From Nomia melanderi (taxonomy: Eukaryota; Arthropoda; Insecta; Hymenoptera; Halictidae), in assembly GCF_051020985.1 (NCBI RefSeq), contig NC_135012.1, positions 11,906,451-11,970,450 on the forward strand: a stretch of DNA of 64,000 nt, written 5' to 3'. Position 1 is the first letter of the stretch; each line of letters starts with the position of its first letter. Of this stretch, positions 1 through 12,336 are shown piece by piece. Under the pieces are notes generated by a model. That model ran no database searches. It was not told where the DNA came from and saw nothing but the letters and a program-made list of their open reading frames with translations. The position numbers and the translations under genes were made by a program.

Positions 1-660
1 TTTAAATCTTTTAAAGTTTAGGGTACATTTTAATGAAACGCCAAAGCAAACCAAAGAATTGCGTGTTTATCTGAAAAAATAAAGAATTAATAGTTGAAAG
101 AATTTTCATAATTTCGAGCTTTTAGGTGACGTGTATACGTCAAACGCAATTAATTGGCAAAAAAAAATAATGTTGAACACTTTTGTATATCTGTTTAGCA
201 ACTATAACTTGTTTGATAAAACATTATGCTATCTTTCTGATAATTAATTTGTAATTTGTAATAATTCAGAATCGAACGACAAACATAAACGCATAACCGT
301 AGAGAGCAACGATACCGCGGTCGATCGCGATAAAGAAATTTTCGGCTAATTGATAATTGAAAATAAATATGAAAATACAGAGAATTTCATAACGAAACAC
401 AAATATAAACTTCCTACGAGCGACTCCGTGTATTTTTATCGAATCCGCGTATTAAATTCGCCGTTACCGTACAATCAAATTCAAGCGAAAAGTGTTTGCA
501 TTTATTTTTTATGCCCGCCGCTCTATGAAAGCTCTCGCGCACAGCGATTATTTGCTAACAACGAATTAACTTTAAAATTGAGAACGGTCTGCATTAGCAA
601 TAAAGTACGGAATTGTACTGCGGCTCGGGTATTACGTTCTTCGGTCATATATTCGTTATA
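1..660. other. AT-rich DNA, nothing identified
   Basis: AT-rich unique sequence. A frame of about 103 codons (350-661, +) starts at TTG and has no recognisable domain. Confidence 0.6.
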
Positions 661-1500
661 ATGGCACTTTACCATCATAAACTAAAAAGGGGTGGGGGAG
701 GCGCGATATTGGTAGTGAACGTGCAGTTGATGCAAAATCCAGGCGAGCCTGAAGTGGAAGTGAAAAAGGAGCAAAGCCAGCTCTAATGGTTATGACTGGA
801 TTGGGTCGACCGACCATCTACCCCAGGGTGTCCCCAATTTCGGCGGGCCACGTTATCCCACGATTTGGAAAATAACGAAATTTGATAACAAAACCGGACC
901 TTCCACTCAGGCCTCGTACAACACTCCATAAACGTATTTTATTCTTAATACTTGTTAGATACTCGTGGCCGCCGTAATGGCGGTCGAGCTTTGTTGAATT
1001 TAGCACGTGCCGACTAATAAAACTTGTACGGTTCGAAGGACCACCCGATTTGAGGGAACAAAACTTAGAAACGAGTAGCAGGCGAAGTGGACTTTGACTC
1101 TAGTGCTATGCGCTTCATCGAAATTGCTACTTGATACTTTGTAATCCGCACTTCCTACTCCGTACTCTGTGCTGTGTACTATGCGAGTTGATACTTGTCT
1201 AACTATGCGTTTTCAACTGTGTTTCTCAACTGACTGGACCTCCCAGAATCGTCTTCGACACCTCCGCAATGTCGTCTTCGCGGGGTGAAGACGTTCTGGT
1301 TGGCCCTTTTAGATCTAGATGGTTGTGGAAGGGACACAGTCCCCTCCCTTCTTGGGTCTTCCTAGTTGCTGATGTTAATAACTAATTCGTCCCGTTTGCA
1401 ATCGTCGACCGTGGCAGGTGAAAAGCGAGAAACGCTTTGGCCTTAATAACACATGCTAACAGACGGGCTGGAGAGTTAAAAATGCTGGTGACTGGACGCC
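661..1500 (+). mobile_element. Retroelement-like relic block (tentative)
   Basis: A short frame at 661-786 reads in part LVVNVQLMQNPGEPEVEVKK and ends at TAA. It resembles the acidic/basic tail of a longer protein more than a stand-alone gene. It is followed by moderately GC-rich non-coding DNA that contains repeat family 1 copy A (953-1104) and further sequence unlike the AT-rich flanks. A coding tail, a spacer and then a repeat carrying AATAAA would fit the 3-prime end of an LTR retrotransposon. No reverse transcriptase, integrase or primer binding site is visible, so this is a guess from layout. Confidence 0.3.
953..1104 (+). repeat. Dispersed repeat family 1, copy A (about 152 bp)
   Basis: This segment matches 3913-4068 in the same orientation along its whole length, from TGTTAGATACTCGTGG to GTGGACTTTGACTCTAGT, with scattered substitutions and three small indels. 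The start with TGTT and the internal AATAAA (in CTAATAAAACTTG) would suit the U3 and polyadenylation region of an LTR, but no matching internal coding region or primer binding site was found. Confidence 0.85.
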
Positions 1501-1504
1501 AGAT

Positions 1505-1543
1505 GTGAACAATAGATATTTTATATCTATTAAATCTATTATT
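1505..1543. repeat. Small inverted repeat
   Basis: GTGAACAATAGAT is followed within about 15 bp by ATCTATTATTCAC, giving a 13-bp stem with one mismatch. A further TAGATATGTGAATAA follows. It lies in AT-rich DNA and has no known function. Confidence 0.5.
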
Positions 1544-2908
1544 CACAATAGATATGTGAATAACAGATTTCATCAGAGATATCATTTGAAATGTGAAATA
1601 ATTCACAACAATATACATGATAGATTGAAATAAAAATTATTAAAAATTATTAAAGCATTTTTTATATATTAAATTATATAGGAAAAATAGTTAAAATTAT
1701 ATTTAACGTTGACTTAATCGTTTAATATGATTTAACATGATTTAATTCGTTTAATTGAACCCTTCGAAATTATCGTGGATGAAATTTCAGCTAGTGTGAA
1801 GTTTGTTTTAATATTATGGTTCAACTATTTTAGTTGAAAAGACCCTCCAATTATATTCCGTATTAAAATTAGTCCAGTGGAAAATATATTTCATTACTTT
1901 CAATATCCTTTCGGTTGAATCGCGAATGGTACTTGCTGAGTTGTTAGAAGTCAAACAGTTCTTAAATAATTTCGTTGATGCACTTGAAAACACCTTTTAA
2001 AAGGGTTAAAGTTATTAATACTGTTCAAAGGGAGGAAAGGACTCGGCGGTGAATTGCCTGATTATTTATGTATATTCAATCCGAGTTTATTCAAATTTAA
2101 GTTCAATAGATTTCTATGAAACAATCCGCTTCTCAGTCAATTGATTCAATTCATTCGTAATCTTTCATCACTTCACGAGTGAATGTAATGAAGAATCGTG
2201 CTAATACTGTTGCTATTAAACCTGTAAACGATACTTGCCTTCTTTACCATTAAATTTAGAGTTAAGAGAATTACTTTATAAAGTAACGTTTAATTTTGAG
2301 AATAACGAATGAAATGAAATAGCTACTTTTCACCGCGTACGATAATGCAATTCATAGTTGGCCGCGATAAAAAGGGAAACAACGAAAGGGGAATTCTGAA
2401 ATTTCGTTTTACAATGCATTTCAATTCGAAGTTTCGAGTTCCCATAACTAAATGGAATCCGACAAACTGCACACCGGGACAGAGAATCCCGAAGCTGAGT
2501 CGGAGAAACCTCTGGGACCATGGGAATGCTTGCGCGGGGAACTTTCGAGACCGTTTTACCGCCCGTATTTTCTTCCATTCGGTTCTCCGCGAAACAGATA
2601 CCTCATACGATGTGCTCAATTTATAATCTGCTCGAAAGAGGTGAATTTATACAGTGGTGTACGAAGCAATCAAACGTGTGATACAATTGTAATCAATTTT
2701 TTCAGTGTGCCAGGATTCGCGTGATTACGATTCCAGAGATGAATACTTTTTCAATTCTTTCTTGCTACAATGTACTCTTAAGTGTTTAGAAATTCACTAT
2801 TTATCAAGATCTAAACTGGTCGTTGCATATGTTCCCGAACGAGTTTCGATAGGATTCTTTCGGAACGGGGAGATTGGTTCCTAATAACACTTCTGCTGTG
2901 ATGTAATA
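1544..2908. other. AT-rich DNA, nothing identified
   Basis: AT-rich sequence with a more balanced part at 2330-2630. There, frames are open on both strands at once, which argues for composition and against coding. Confidence 0.6.
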
Positions 2909-2926
2909 TTAACCCTTTGCACTCCG
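2909..2926 (+). repeat. TTAACCCTTTGCACTCCG element end, copy A
   Basis: These 18 bases occur identically at 57220-57237. TTAA followed by CCCTTTGC recalls piggyBac-type target site plus terminus, so this may be the left end of a non-autonomous element running into 2927-3100. No inverted partner was found. Confidence 0.5.
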
Positions 2927-3912
2927 AACCATTCTGGACGTTGGCTACCAGCTACTCAGCGCTACTTTGTGGCAGAAACGTGCATTTACGGACCCGCGTA
3001 TTATTTAGTGCAGTTTTGGAACCACGTAACGTATTATAATGATATTGGACTTATATAAATTGGTTGACATCAAGCCCCATTAGTTTACAAACTGAACAGG
3101 TTTACAAGGTTGAAATTAAATGCGAATTTCTCATAATCCTTCTGCATTCCCGAAAAATGTACTCGCAGACACAAACTTAGCATCCGCAACAAATCTTTCG
3201 CACGACTTTCATATCAAACGGCCCACCGTATATCATATTCGAAACATCGAGTCGATCAATGTCCGTCGTGTCTCCGATGATTAATGTCCGGCGGAGGGTT
3301 AGGGACGGGTAAGAGTAAAAATTTAGCGATTTTCGGAAACGCAATTACAGCGATCAGCGCTGAAAATCCTTGACGGGGTCCTTTGTGCCCGAGCTTTGTC
3401 CGAGCTGTGCCACTTGTTACCCGTAAAGATTACAACAACAACAATCGGGACAGTGAATGCCTGACCCGGTGACCCGCTTCGGTGCTCCGAATAGCCGATA
3501 ATTGGATGCCAACAGAACCGCCCCGTCGAAGACGGCGGGAAGACGGCGGGAACGGGGAGGAGAAGGAAAAAGTTTACACAGCGGCGACGAGAAGCCATCA
3601 AGTTTCGCGCGATTGTGCCGATAATCCCCCCGATTCAGGCGATAGTTGTTTGCGTATCCACCGCGAGGACCCTCCTGCCGGGGCGAAATTCTGCAGAGAC
3701 TAATGACGCGGTTGCATGACAATAAACCGTCCTGCGCCCGGCTATCAAGTGACTCTTTGGAATCGGTTTACTATAATGGGCCTTATTCGATGGATTCGGC
3801 GGTTGGAGAGACAATGCCTTGACGCCATATCTGTCTCTGCACCGATACAGTGAGTTGTGTGTATTTAAAAAGGGGACTTCGGTAGTAGTGTCCTCCAATG
3901 ACGTTTGGTAAC
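2927..3912. other. Unique DNA with a GC-rich patch (3290-3900)
   Basis: The GC-rich part has overlapping open frames in both directions (3323-3898) with no recognisable protein. AAGACGGCGGG occurs twice in a row near 3529-3550. Confidence 0.6.
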
Positions 3913-4068
3913 TGTTAGGTACTCGTGGCTACCGTAATGGTCGAGCTTTGTTGAATTTTGCACGTGGTGTGCTGACTAATAAAACTTGTACGGTTCGAAG
4001 GACCACCGGATATGATCGGGAACAAAACTTAGAAATGAGTAGGAGGTGAAGTGGACTTTGACTCTAGT
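3913..4068 (+). repeat. Dispersed repeat family 1, copy B (about 156 bp)
   Basis: This is the second copy of the segment at 953-1104. It lacks 3 bp near the start (GTAATGGTCG against GTAATGGCGGTCG) and has a few extra bases after GCACGTG. Its downstream flank contains a small hairpin, GTCCCTTGCGACGGGAC, that is absent after copy A, so the shared block stops at CTCTAGT. Confidence 0.85.
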
Positions 4069-5860
4069 CCCTTGCGACGGGACGAAGGCTCTGATTGTTA
4101 CGAAAAAACTACGAAATGTGCAATAAATCTTAGAAAAGATAAAAACTTTAATTCTGTTAGTTACATTAACTAGGTAATGTTAAAAACTAGCTTCTAGTAA
4201 GTACCTACTAAGTGTTACGTGTGCGAGTTTGAAATATTACCGAAAAATTGAGTGAATAATGTTTCTAGTAAATATTTAATTCTTTACGCGAAGTTATACT
4301 ATCGTTGAATAGATGAAATAAATTAGACTAGGCTGAATAAATTGATGTTAGACCGTTGCTGAATATATGGAATCAGTTCACGAGAGATGAATAATTATTC
4401 ATATATTTTAATTACTACTTCCGCAATCAGAACATAACGCTATAAACGCGTAAGCATTAAGCCTCCGCCGCGATTGTCGCTCGTAAGCGAATAAAAGCAT
4501 CCCGATCTCCTTCATCATCCAATCAATCAGTTCTCCAAAATCACGCGAAACAAATGAAACGTCTAAACGCGACGCGGACCTTTCGCAGATTAACAGACAT
4601 TTCAATATGCTCGAAGCAACAGTATCAACGAAGCGATGAACAGAGACAACAGTCCACTTCGCTCAATCCCCGGAACGAAATTGTCTGAATTAATTACATC
4701 CGCGTGCTAATTTAAATGCATTTGACGGAGCATACACGATTTGCAATTCAACGTTCTATTATCAGCGCTCCTGCAATCATCTATTCTCTCGCTGCGAATA
4801 CGCGCGAGTTCAGCGCGGCCGGCGGGAGCCCCGGAGTAACCGAGAAACCGATAAAAATAGAGTTACCTTCCGGCAAAGAGCTCAATAACAATCTACCGCA
4901 GCCAGCTAATGCACAGAAGCGCCGTTTAAGAAAATGAATTTCCTCGGTTCCGGCGCAGATGAACCGGGAAACATGCCCTGCGCTTGTAGCGACGAATGGC
5001 GTTCAACGGAGAGAAATAGCTGTCGATCTCGAACCCGCGGCTTATCGTGAATGTTTCTCTTCGTTTTTTCTTCGTTCCCGCTTCACCTCTCTCCCTATTT
5101 CGTTTTCAATCGGAGAACACAGAAACGCTTAATTAGCAGATAGCTCGAAGCTTTCAGTGAAACTCCCAGGCTGTGCCGCGAGGTTAATTCTCATTGGATA
5201 TCGTTCGGACATCCAGTTACTACAGCGCGGATCGGATTACACGTGTTTTCATTTGTTCTCGTCAAGAATGCCCGCTTGTCAAGGGACGCTTGATTGGGTA
5301 TAGTCGCCGTTCCACGGAAGATCGCCGTGTTCGGTTTAATACGCCGGCTTCCTCGAGCTGATAATACTTTAACTTCGTTAACCCTTGGCGGCAACTATGC
5401 GGTATGGACTGCGGTCTTCTCGCGTACCGTCGAACTTCATTAGTTTCCTTCTTGTCTTACTTCCTGAGGCTTATTACATTTTACTATATTTTGGAACGTT
5501 TCAGGATAGTTTCTGTTAGGTTAGTATTATTAGTGCAACAATAATTGCGGCTTCAACCCCTTACATTATGATTCATTTTTTAACTACGATCGATACAACT
5601 ATCGTTAATCGTTTATTGGGAATTCTGCTTATTCTGTGTCTACGTTTACAGCGGTTAATGATTGCTAATAGAAAAATAATATTTAGTTTATATTAAAAAT
5701 AAAAATAAATAAATAACACGACAAACTAGACTCGTCGCATACGCTACCTATCTTTATGCAAATTCTTATTTTTATACATTATTTCAAAAGAAAATCAAGG
5801 GAAAACTTTAACTACTGACTGGAAAACCTCTCACGGAAGAAATGAAACATAAACTTTACT
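4069..5860. other. Unique DNA with a GC-rich patch (4790-5050)
   Basis: AT-rich sequence around a CpG-containing patch. Frames do not exceed about 73 codons and have no recognisable domain. Confidence 0.6.
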
Positions 5861-6560
5861 AATCTTTGTTACTGTATTTTCCTTGTATTTTCAGATGTTC
5901 ACAAGTAATCCAGAAACAAACAGCACATCTAAAGATTAATGTCAAAAGACGACATTCGCAAGAGAAGAACGTGTTTGTATCCTACCAATCAGCCACGCAA
6001 TCTAACTTCGACAATTTCAAGTTACATCCACATCCAGAAGGTACATAACTTCAATTATTTACATCTTTCAAACTATCTTGTAACACCACCTCGTGTTCCA
6101 AATGTATCATTAAAAACCTCTCAAAAATTCTATGAATCTTAAAATCTTCATAAAAATTATATTTCTCACATTTTTTATTTGCAGTACAAGCACTTACAGA
6201 CGTTTCTCATTTCACTACTTGTACACACTTATTTTTACCAAGAAATAATTTAACAAAACCTAAATTACTCAATACAATCTAATAACTAATCAAACACAAT
6301 CCAGTACAGACATACATCGCCAAATGTTACAATCATAAAAAAATCACAAAGTCAATTACAAAAAAAAGGATCTATCTCAAAGAATAATTTCGATTCAAAA
6401 TTTCAAAGGATTTCTTTCAACAGTTTCCATAAAAACCCCGTCAACGTTCACCGTTCATACATCTCCACTGTCAAACAGAATCCAACCCCCTCGGTGAACC
6501 CCAACCTTCAGATCCGCCCCCCTAAGCTAACAATCGCGACCGCGCGTATCCCAATTAACC
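5860..6560. other. Segment strongly depleted in G on the + strand
   Basis: From about 5880 to 6550 the + strand is rich in A and C, and G is rare: for example 1 G against 11 C in 6241-6300, and 4 G against 17 C in 6061-6120. Two pyrimidine tracts ending in CAG (at 5893 and 6184) resemble splice acceptors, but no convincing exon follows. Confidence 0.7.
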
Positions 6561-7260
6561 AAAAATCCCATTAATCCTAATCCACCGATAACACCGAGGC
6601 ACGGAAACATTAAGAGCGTCATTAAAAATTTCCGAGCGGCGGCCGAGGCCTGTCGCGGAGAGCCGTAAGAACCGGGAACGGTGAACTTTCTCGGTCAAGA
6701 GTTCCCGCCTACAATTCCTAACAGTTCCAAACTTGCGGCTCGTTTCATCCAGACGCAAGAAAATGCAGTCTGAATGTACCGCCATGAATGCAGGGCTCGC
6801 GCGTGCATCGGTGTATACGTGACTTCACGCGCGCCGATCCCCGATGCTCCCGACCCAGCCCCCGGGGGTGCGCGGCGGCCGGAAAAACGATTGTTCCGCG
6901 GGCTCCGAAAGTTCCAAGCTTTTTATCGTTCTCGAATTCCGCCGCGGGACAGCCTTGAGACAAGCACAAGGGAGGCTGATGGAGAAATGAGAAGGCGAGG
7001 AGACGAGGCGGCTCGAGGATGGTTCGAGAGGGCGAGAATAGACGAGGCGGGCGGGACGGAGCCGGGGAAGGGAGCAACGGGAGGAATGCTTGGCACGTAT
7101 CATTTCAAATGCGTCCCGTTTATCAGACGCGATTCGACTTCTTTAACTTTCCACGCCGTCTATTTTCTTACGTCGTAATGATCTCCGGCCCGGTTTCCTT
7201 TGCCCCGGCAGAAATTAAAGGCTCGCGGCCGGGCTTCGGTAAACGTTAAGATACGGACGG
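6560..7260. other. GC-rich, CpG-rich patch
   Basis: Frames are open on both strands (about 134 codons at 6774-7178 + and 110 codons at 6745-7077 -), as expected where GC is high and stops are rare. Neither product is recognisable and no splice structure supports an exon. A distal exon, a CpG-rich regulatory block or neutral DNA are all possible. Confidence 0.6.
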
Positions 7261-8529
7261 GAACAAGCGGAGTTGAAACTTTTATAATCCGCGTTCACGC
7301 ACTGAATATCATTGTCCTCGAACCGGCTTTTGTGCTCCTTTTTTAAATACTCTTTGTATTTCGCGCGAATGGGGAGCTTGATTTTCTTGATTTTTTGTGG
7401 AAAGCTTTTGACGCCGATGAGAGTGTTAATGTTTATTGTTCTTCGATAAATACCTACATAGAATGGTGGGTACTTTAAATTGACTTAAATTATAATGGAT
7501 TGTAACAACATTTAAACGTACATATTTCGTTACGGTATTCTAATAAAATTTGAATGAAAGTACTTCGACTAGATGAAGGAAAGGGGTTGAAATAGTAGGA
7601 GATATAAATTTAATTGAAAGACTAGTAAACGCTGAAATAGCATAAAATTATTAATGCCAAATTCCAGAGGCATTGTATTTTAATGACATGTCAAGGGACC
7701 ACGTGATGTCCGGTAAGTGCCGGCCAGTGCGCCCGGTAATATTCAACATTTAAAAGCAAATCAGAGTTACAAGTGAATATAATTCATTATGCGCAGTTTC
7801 AAACGCTGTGGTCAAACAACTTCTGTTTCTGAAACTCCAAATAGAATAGGAGAATAGTCCCCAACGTTGAACTTTAATTACTCGTTAAAACTGCAATGAA
7901 GGGGTGTCGGCAGCAGAACAAAAGCGCGGAAAAAAATCCTTAATATTCATGCGGGGATTACGAACTTCGTAGAGCATTACCCAAAACAACGACGGAGAAC
8001 TAATAAACATTTTCCTACATTCGACATTATGAAATGAAGATTAATTACTTGACTCCGAGTTCGACATATACTCCGGCTGCTTCTTTAACAATGGTTCCCT
8101 TCGCTTCCTCGATTTTTAGAATTGTTCCATTTTTAGAATTAATCTAAAATTAAAATAAAGAAACACGAAAATAGTGTAAAGAAGTATATAAAACAAGATA
8201 AAAAGACACAAGGGAATATAGGGGAATACAAATAAAATATAAAAAATATAAACAAACGCGAGGAAATATATCTAAAGAAATACAAACGCTTCGAAAGTTT
8301 CTACGAAAACGGACATACCGCGAAACGAATAAAAATAAGCAACTCGAGTTCTAATTTTCCATCAGATACGCAACAATCATAGCCAAACCTTACTAATCCG
8401 ACCGTCCGATCGCGCGGGGCGTTTCGAAAATCAATATGCGTCTCGAAGTTAAAACTCATCCGCAAACACGACCGTTGCAACAATCAAGCAAACTTTGTTG
8501 ACCCGTCGTAGTAAAATCGAGGGGAAACG
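7260..8529. other. AT-rich DNA, with an A-rich low-complexity part at 8148-8290
   Basis: The part 8148-8290 is dominated by AAATATAAA and GAAATA-like words on the + strand. Otherwise nothing is identified. Confidence 0.6.
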
Positions 8530-8564
8530 AAAAAAAAACACACACACCCACGCATACACACACG
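8530..8564 (+). repeat. Poly(A) plus (CA)n tract
   Basis: An A run continues into CACACACACCCACGCATACA and CACACGAG. It marks the start of a GC-rich patch. Confidence 0.85.
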
Positions 8565-9018
8565 AGCGAAAGAAAAAACGTCCCCCAATCAAGCAATTCG
8601 GGGCTCGGGGCGCTTGTTTATCGCGCAGCTCGGGAAAAAACAGAACGGCGGAGGGGGAGCCCGTGCAGAACGGGAATTGGAAAACGGCGCAATCTCGAAG
8701 GCGTATCGAAAGAAGCGGACAGAAGTTTCCGTGGGTTCACTAATCGTGAGTGTCAAGTTGAATCAGACCGTATCGGGCGTACTTTCTCGTAATGGGAGTA
8801 AAATGTATGAAAGGGGACAATCCAATTTCCCATCCGCCGGCTCGAAATGATGCTTATCGACTGGCCGGAGGTGGGACATATTATTTCTTCCTTTACCGTT
8901 GTAGCCGCCGCCGCCGCCGCCGGCCAGGCTACCTATCTTTTTCCCTCCGCTTACCGCCGCCGCCGCCTGCGTTCGCCAACTGTACGCTCATAATTTCCTA
9001 AAGACTGCCCGACTGATA
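8565..9018. other. GC-rich patch with purine- then pyrimidine-rich halves
   Basis: The segment 8565-8740 is purine-rich on the + strand and 8880-8990 is pyrimidine-rich with the GCC tracts. No gene is recognised. Confidence 0.6.
8904..8967 (+). repeat. Two (GCC)n trinucleotide tracts
   Basis: Six GCC units at 8904-8922 and four to five at 8953-8967 are separated by pyrimidine-rich DNA. A short open frame across them is an effect of composition. Confidence 0.85.
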
Positions 9019-9050
9019 ACGTGGAAACGATTCCTCTCCTTAATCGTTTC
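9019..9050. repeat. Small hairpin (GTGGAAACGATT / AATCGTTTCAC)
   Basis: GTGGAAACGATT and AATCGTTTCAC form an 11-bp stem with one bulged G and a 9-base pyrimidine-rich loop. No function is known. Confidence 0.5.
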
Positions 9051-11350
9051 ACTATTCGCCTGTGTTCGAGCATCGGCCACTAAAATGATGGCCCTGGAAT
9101 CAATTTTCTGCCCTTGTACGAGCACACTATCGTTCAGAACTTGGGAACCGGTGGCTCCTGGACCAGACATTATGGAAATCTACTGTCATTCGAACGATTC
9201 CTCAAATAAAATCTTTGTTATTGCTTTCGGGTGCTGGACTGCGCTCGAGGAACACCGTCTAGAGGCGTCCTGAATACAGGTAGGCTTTAGGAATTGTTTT
9301 GTTGATGACTATTGAGTGAAAACTTATGAATTTTTATCTGGATATATAACTGTGATATTCTGGTTTCTATTTATATTTTTTCTAAGTCGAAATATTACGA
9401 AATAGCGGAATTATTTTGTGGCTTCGGACTGTTGGCGGACTCGATTGCAAACGACTGAAACATCTGAAGATTAAAATTTCTATGGGTTTATAAATAGATA
9501 TATCATCTAAAATGTTGGGTATGATTTTCCGATATCTCAATTATTTAAGTCTTTGTAAACATTTGAAAACGCTTTGGGGTAAACAGATTTTTGCACGTCG
9601 AATACGCTAGATTCTGTAACATTTTGGTTTAGGAAAGGCATAAATATAAAACAGAAGACCACAATTGGACACTCAGAAAAAATCAGTTTTCAATTAACCC
9701 TTTCGGTATGGTGCATCTCACGATGTCGGGGTGCTTTTGTCTCAAAAACGCCGTTGTGACACTGCTTTTAAAAGCAAAATCATATGTGTTCATAACAATG
9801 TGTTTATAATTTTTCCATGAACGTATTTTTGTTATTCTTTATATTGTCTTAACTTTTAGCTTCATTTTCCTGACCGGTGATTATAGTCACTCTCATTACA
9901 AAATTAGAAATAATTTAAATATTAAAAATCATTCACACAGGTGTTCTCGAAATGTTGTAATTTCTCTAATCCGACATCTGTCATTCTTCCATATAAATTT
10001 TAAAAAATGGGCAACATTGATATTTCGCGAATACCTCTGTTTCAAAAACTTCTTTTAATTATTTTCTTCTTAAATGTAGATCACGAGAAAAACCAAGTTA
10101 ATAGCATGGAAATCCCGTATATTCGACTACCTAGAAAACAATATCACGCGTCCAATGAAACAACCAAAGATTCCGATCGAATCATCGATTCTCTATAGCT
10201 CACGAAATAATTCGAAAAGAGTTTCCCGCACATAGTTACGTTTTTACGAGCAAACAGAAAAATATGAGTAATTCAATACTTCCTGGTGCAAATTGTAAGA
10301 CCTCCGAGCGCGCGGACAATCGAGAATCAAATCGGATTGCGAACGCGTGCGCACCAACGGGATTGTTTGGAAAAAACGTTTTGTTTCCCAAACGAGAGGA
10401 TTTCAATCGGTCGAATATCGCATCCGGCATTCGAACGGTTAACTAATAATTCAGCGGCGTCGCGGCGTGACTTAATTTTCGTTGATCGTTACAAGGTCGA
10501 AGCGTTTTACGGGGGCGCGCGGAGAACGCAACAAAACATTAATTCTACGAAATTTCGTCGCCGACCGGAATTTCGTGACCGTGATTAAACGCGCGCGGGA
10601 TCAATGGCTGTTTTTTTTTACATAAACGCGCGAACGAAACGACGGTTTTTATGCAAATACGGGAATTATTCATTAGCGAGGTCGGTGATTTTCATTTTAG
10701 CTTGCTCGTTTCACCGTGAAAATAATTTCCTCGCGCACGAAATTCCCGCGAAACTTTCGCGGTTTTTCATTACAGTCATGTCGCGCGCTGCGTTTATCAT
10801 TGAAATATTTCTGTCGAAATCGCGTTTCTTTGTTTATCGCGGCTAAACGGAGGCAGAGAAGTCGCGAGCCCGCGCTCTAGTAATCGCGAAATGATTTTAT
10901 TGTAACTCGTTCACGCGGTGCCACGGTGTTCTGCTTCGTTTACAATTGAGTAGCTGGTCACTGTGCTTTAATGATGCAGTCGACATTGAAAACAATTCGA
11001 AGAGAAATTTTTATTTTCAATAAACCTTCAGGCGCGCTGAATATTAAAGGAAATTCTATCAGTTCAAACGTTACATTTAAATCGTGTAACAATTTATATT
11101 TTCTAATGTTTAGCTTTCATGTTCTTGATTTCTTGAAATTAAATTTTGGAGTTTACAACCATGATTATCGATAATAACTAATAATAATTCGAACCATTAA
11201 TAATAACTTTCAGAAAGAAATTCTCAAACTACTGCGTTTTTATTGTTTCGACATATGCACTGTCGGTTAAAAGAAAAACTTCCATTTTTTGTAAACAACT
11301 TCCACTGGACAATTGCTGTATTATAAAATCATCGTCAAACAAATATAAAG
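9051..11350. other. Mixed unique DNA, nothing identified
   Basis: The segment 9085-9273 is open on both strands, and its minus frame (8988-9170) looks somewhat protein-like but has no match I recognise. A TTAACCCTTTCGGTATGG start at about 9695 resembles the TTAACCCTTTGC ends elsewhere. The part 10240-10870 is CpG-rich with frequent CGCG. Confidence 0.55.
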
Positions 11351-11412
11351 ATACATAATTTTTCATTCGTGACGTTACGTATCAAGTGGTTCCAAACTTT
11401 TGAAGGTGCGTA
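11351..11412 (+). repeat. Dispersed repeat family 3, copy A
   Basis: The segment ATACATAATTTTTCATTCGT to CTTTTGAAGGTGCGTAC matches 31296-31361 in the same orientation. It contains AAGTGGTTCCAAACTTTTGA, which resembles the terminal repeats of many hAT elements (CAGTGGTTCCCAAAC type), and the following CACCCCTCGGAAAA also fits that pattern. Because the shared sequence runs on both sides of this motif, it may not mark the true element end. Confidence 0.6.
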
Positions 11413-11987
11413 CCCACGCACCCCTCGGAAAACTCTTGAAACGTGCGCAGCGTCCCCGTAATCGGTGAGAATGTAAAAGAAATTTGAACAAGCGTCGGAA
11501 GACAATCGACCATAAGGAAGTTCTCCGTACCGAGAAAGTTTGAATTCAGCACCCGAAGGACCGAGCGATATTATCGACGAGCGAACGTTCGATCGGCCCT
11601 TCCGAATGAATCATTTAACCCCAGTTTTAAAAGAGGGATCAGAGAGCGGCAAGATTAATCGAAACGCGGAACCCAAGACTGATTTCTTTCTGCACGCGAT
11701 CCATCTAGATTGGAAAAGTTTCCACTTTTACTTTATTGTCGGATAGCTGCACGAAGATCGACGTTCTCCTAACGTGCCCGATAGCCCCGACACTGCTCCA
11801 GTTCGCCGCCCACGGGCTGTCCCTTCGTCTTACACGGGGAATAACGACTCCTTTCGCTGTACGCGTGCAAATCAAAAGAGGGTATAAAGAATTACCGCTC
11901 TTAGAAACGTCTCGCCTGTGAGAGACATCGGTCGCGACATCGCCGACTAGACTGCGGATTTTTACGCGTTCACCGGGAATTTGAAAC
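11413..11987. other. Moderately GC-rich DNA, nothing identified
   Basis: Frames are open on both strands (about 60-100 codons) and no protein is recognisable. Confidence 0.55.
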
Positions 11988-12062
11988 TGTAAAATTGCAG
12001 AAAATGCACGCGACACGAATCGAATAAAATGTCCAAAGTGTAGAACTGTTTATAGTATTTTT
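11988..12062 (+). repeat. Dispersed repeat family 5, copy A
   Basis: The segment CTGTAAAATTGCAGAAAATG to GTTTATAGTATTTTTT is related to 12248-12336 and, more distantly, to 41946-42019. Common blocks are AAAATTGCA, ATGC, ACGA and AAAATGTC/AAATATCC. The first two copies lie only about 260 bp apart in the same orientation. Confidence 0.5.
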
Positions 12063-12247
12063 TAGGAGAAATGATTCTCCATCGTATGTGAACTTTCTAA
12101 TTCTTCTTTTATGAATTAGCATTACAAGCAGAGAAATTACATATTCTTTTGCTGCTGTTACTATCGACTGAACGATTATACATAAATGCCCAGAACTATC
12201 TAAATTTTGTGTAAATAAGTTGTACACTCAATTCTAGAGATTTTAAA

Positions 12248-12336
12248 GTGTAAAATTGCACAAAGTGCATACGATAAAATATATATATATACACATATAT
12301 AAAATATCCAGAGTTTAGTGCTTTGTACAGTATTTT
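12248..12336 (+). repeat. Dispersed repeat family 5, copy B, expanded by an AT microsatellite
   Basis: This segment runs from GTGTAAAATTGCACAAAGTG to TTGTACAGTATTTTT. It matches 11988-12062 but carries an inserted TATATATATATACACATATA tract after ACGATAAAA. Confidence 0.5.

Noticed and set aside
6774..7178. 134-codon plus-strand frame as an exon
   Set aside because: Two long minus frames overlap it. The Arg/Gly/Ala-rich product matches the GC-rich composition.
8988..9273. Overlapping frames on both strands as a small gene
   Set aside because: The minus product looks partly protein-like, but there is no family match, both strands are open and the frames are about 60 codons.
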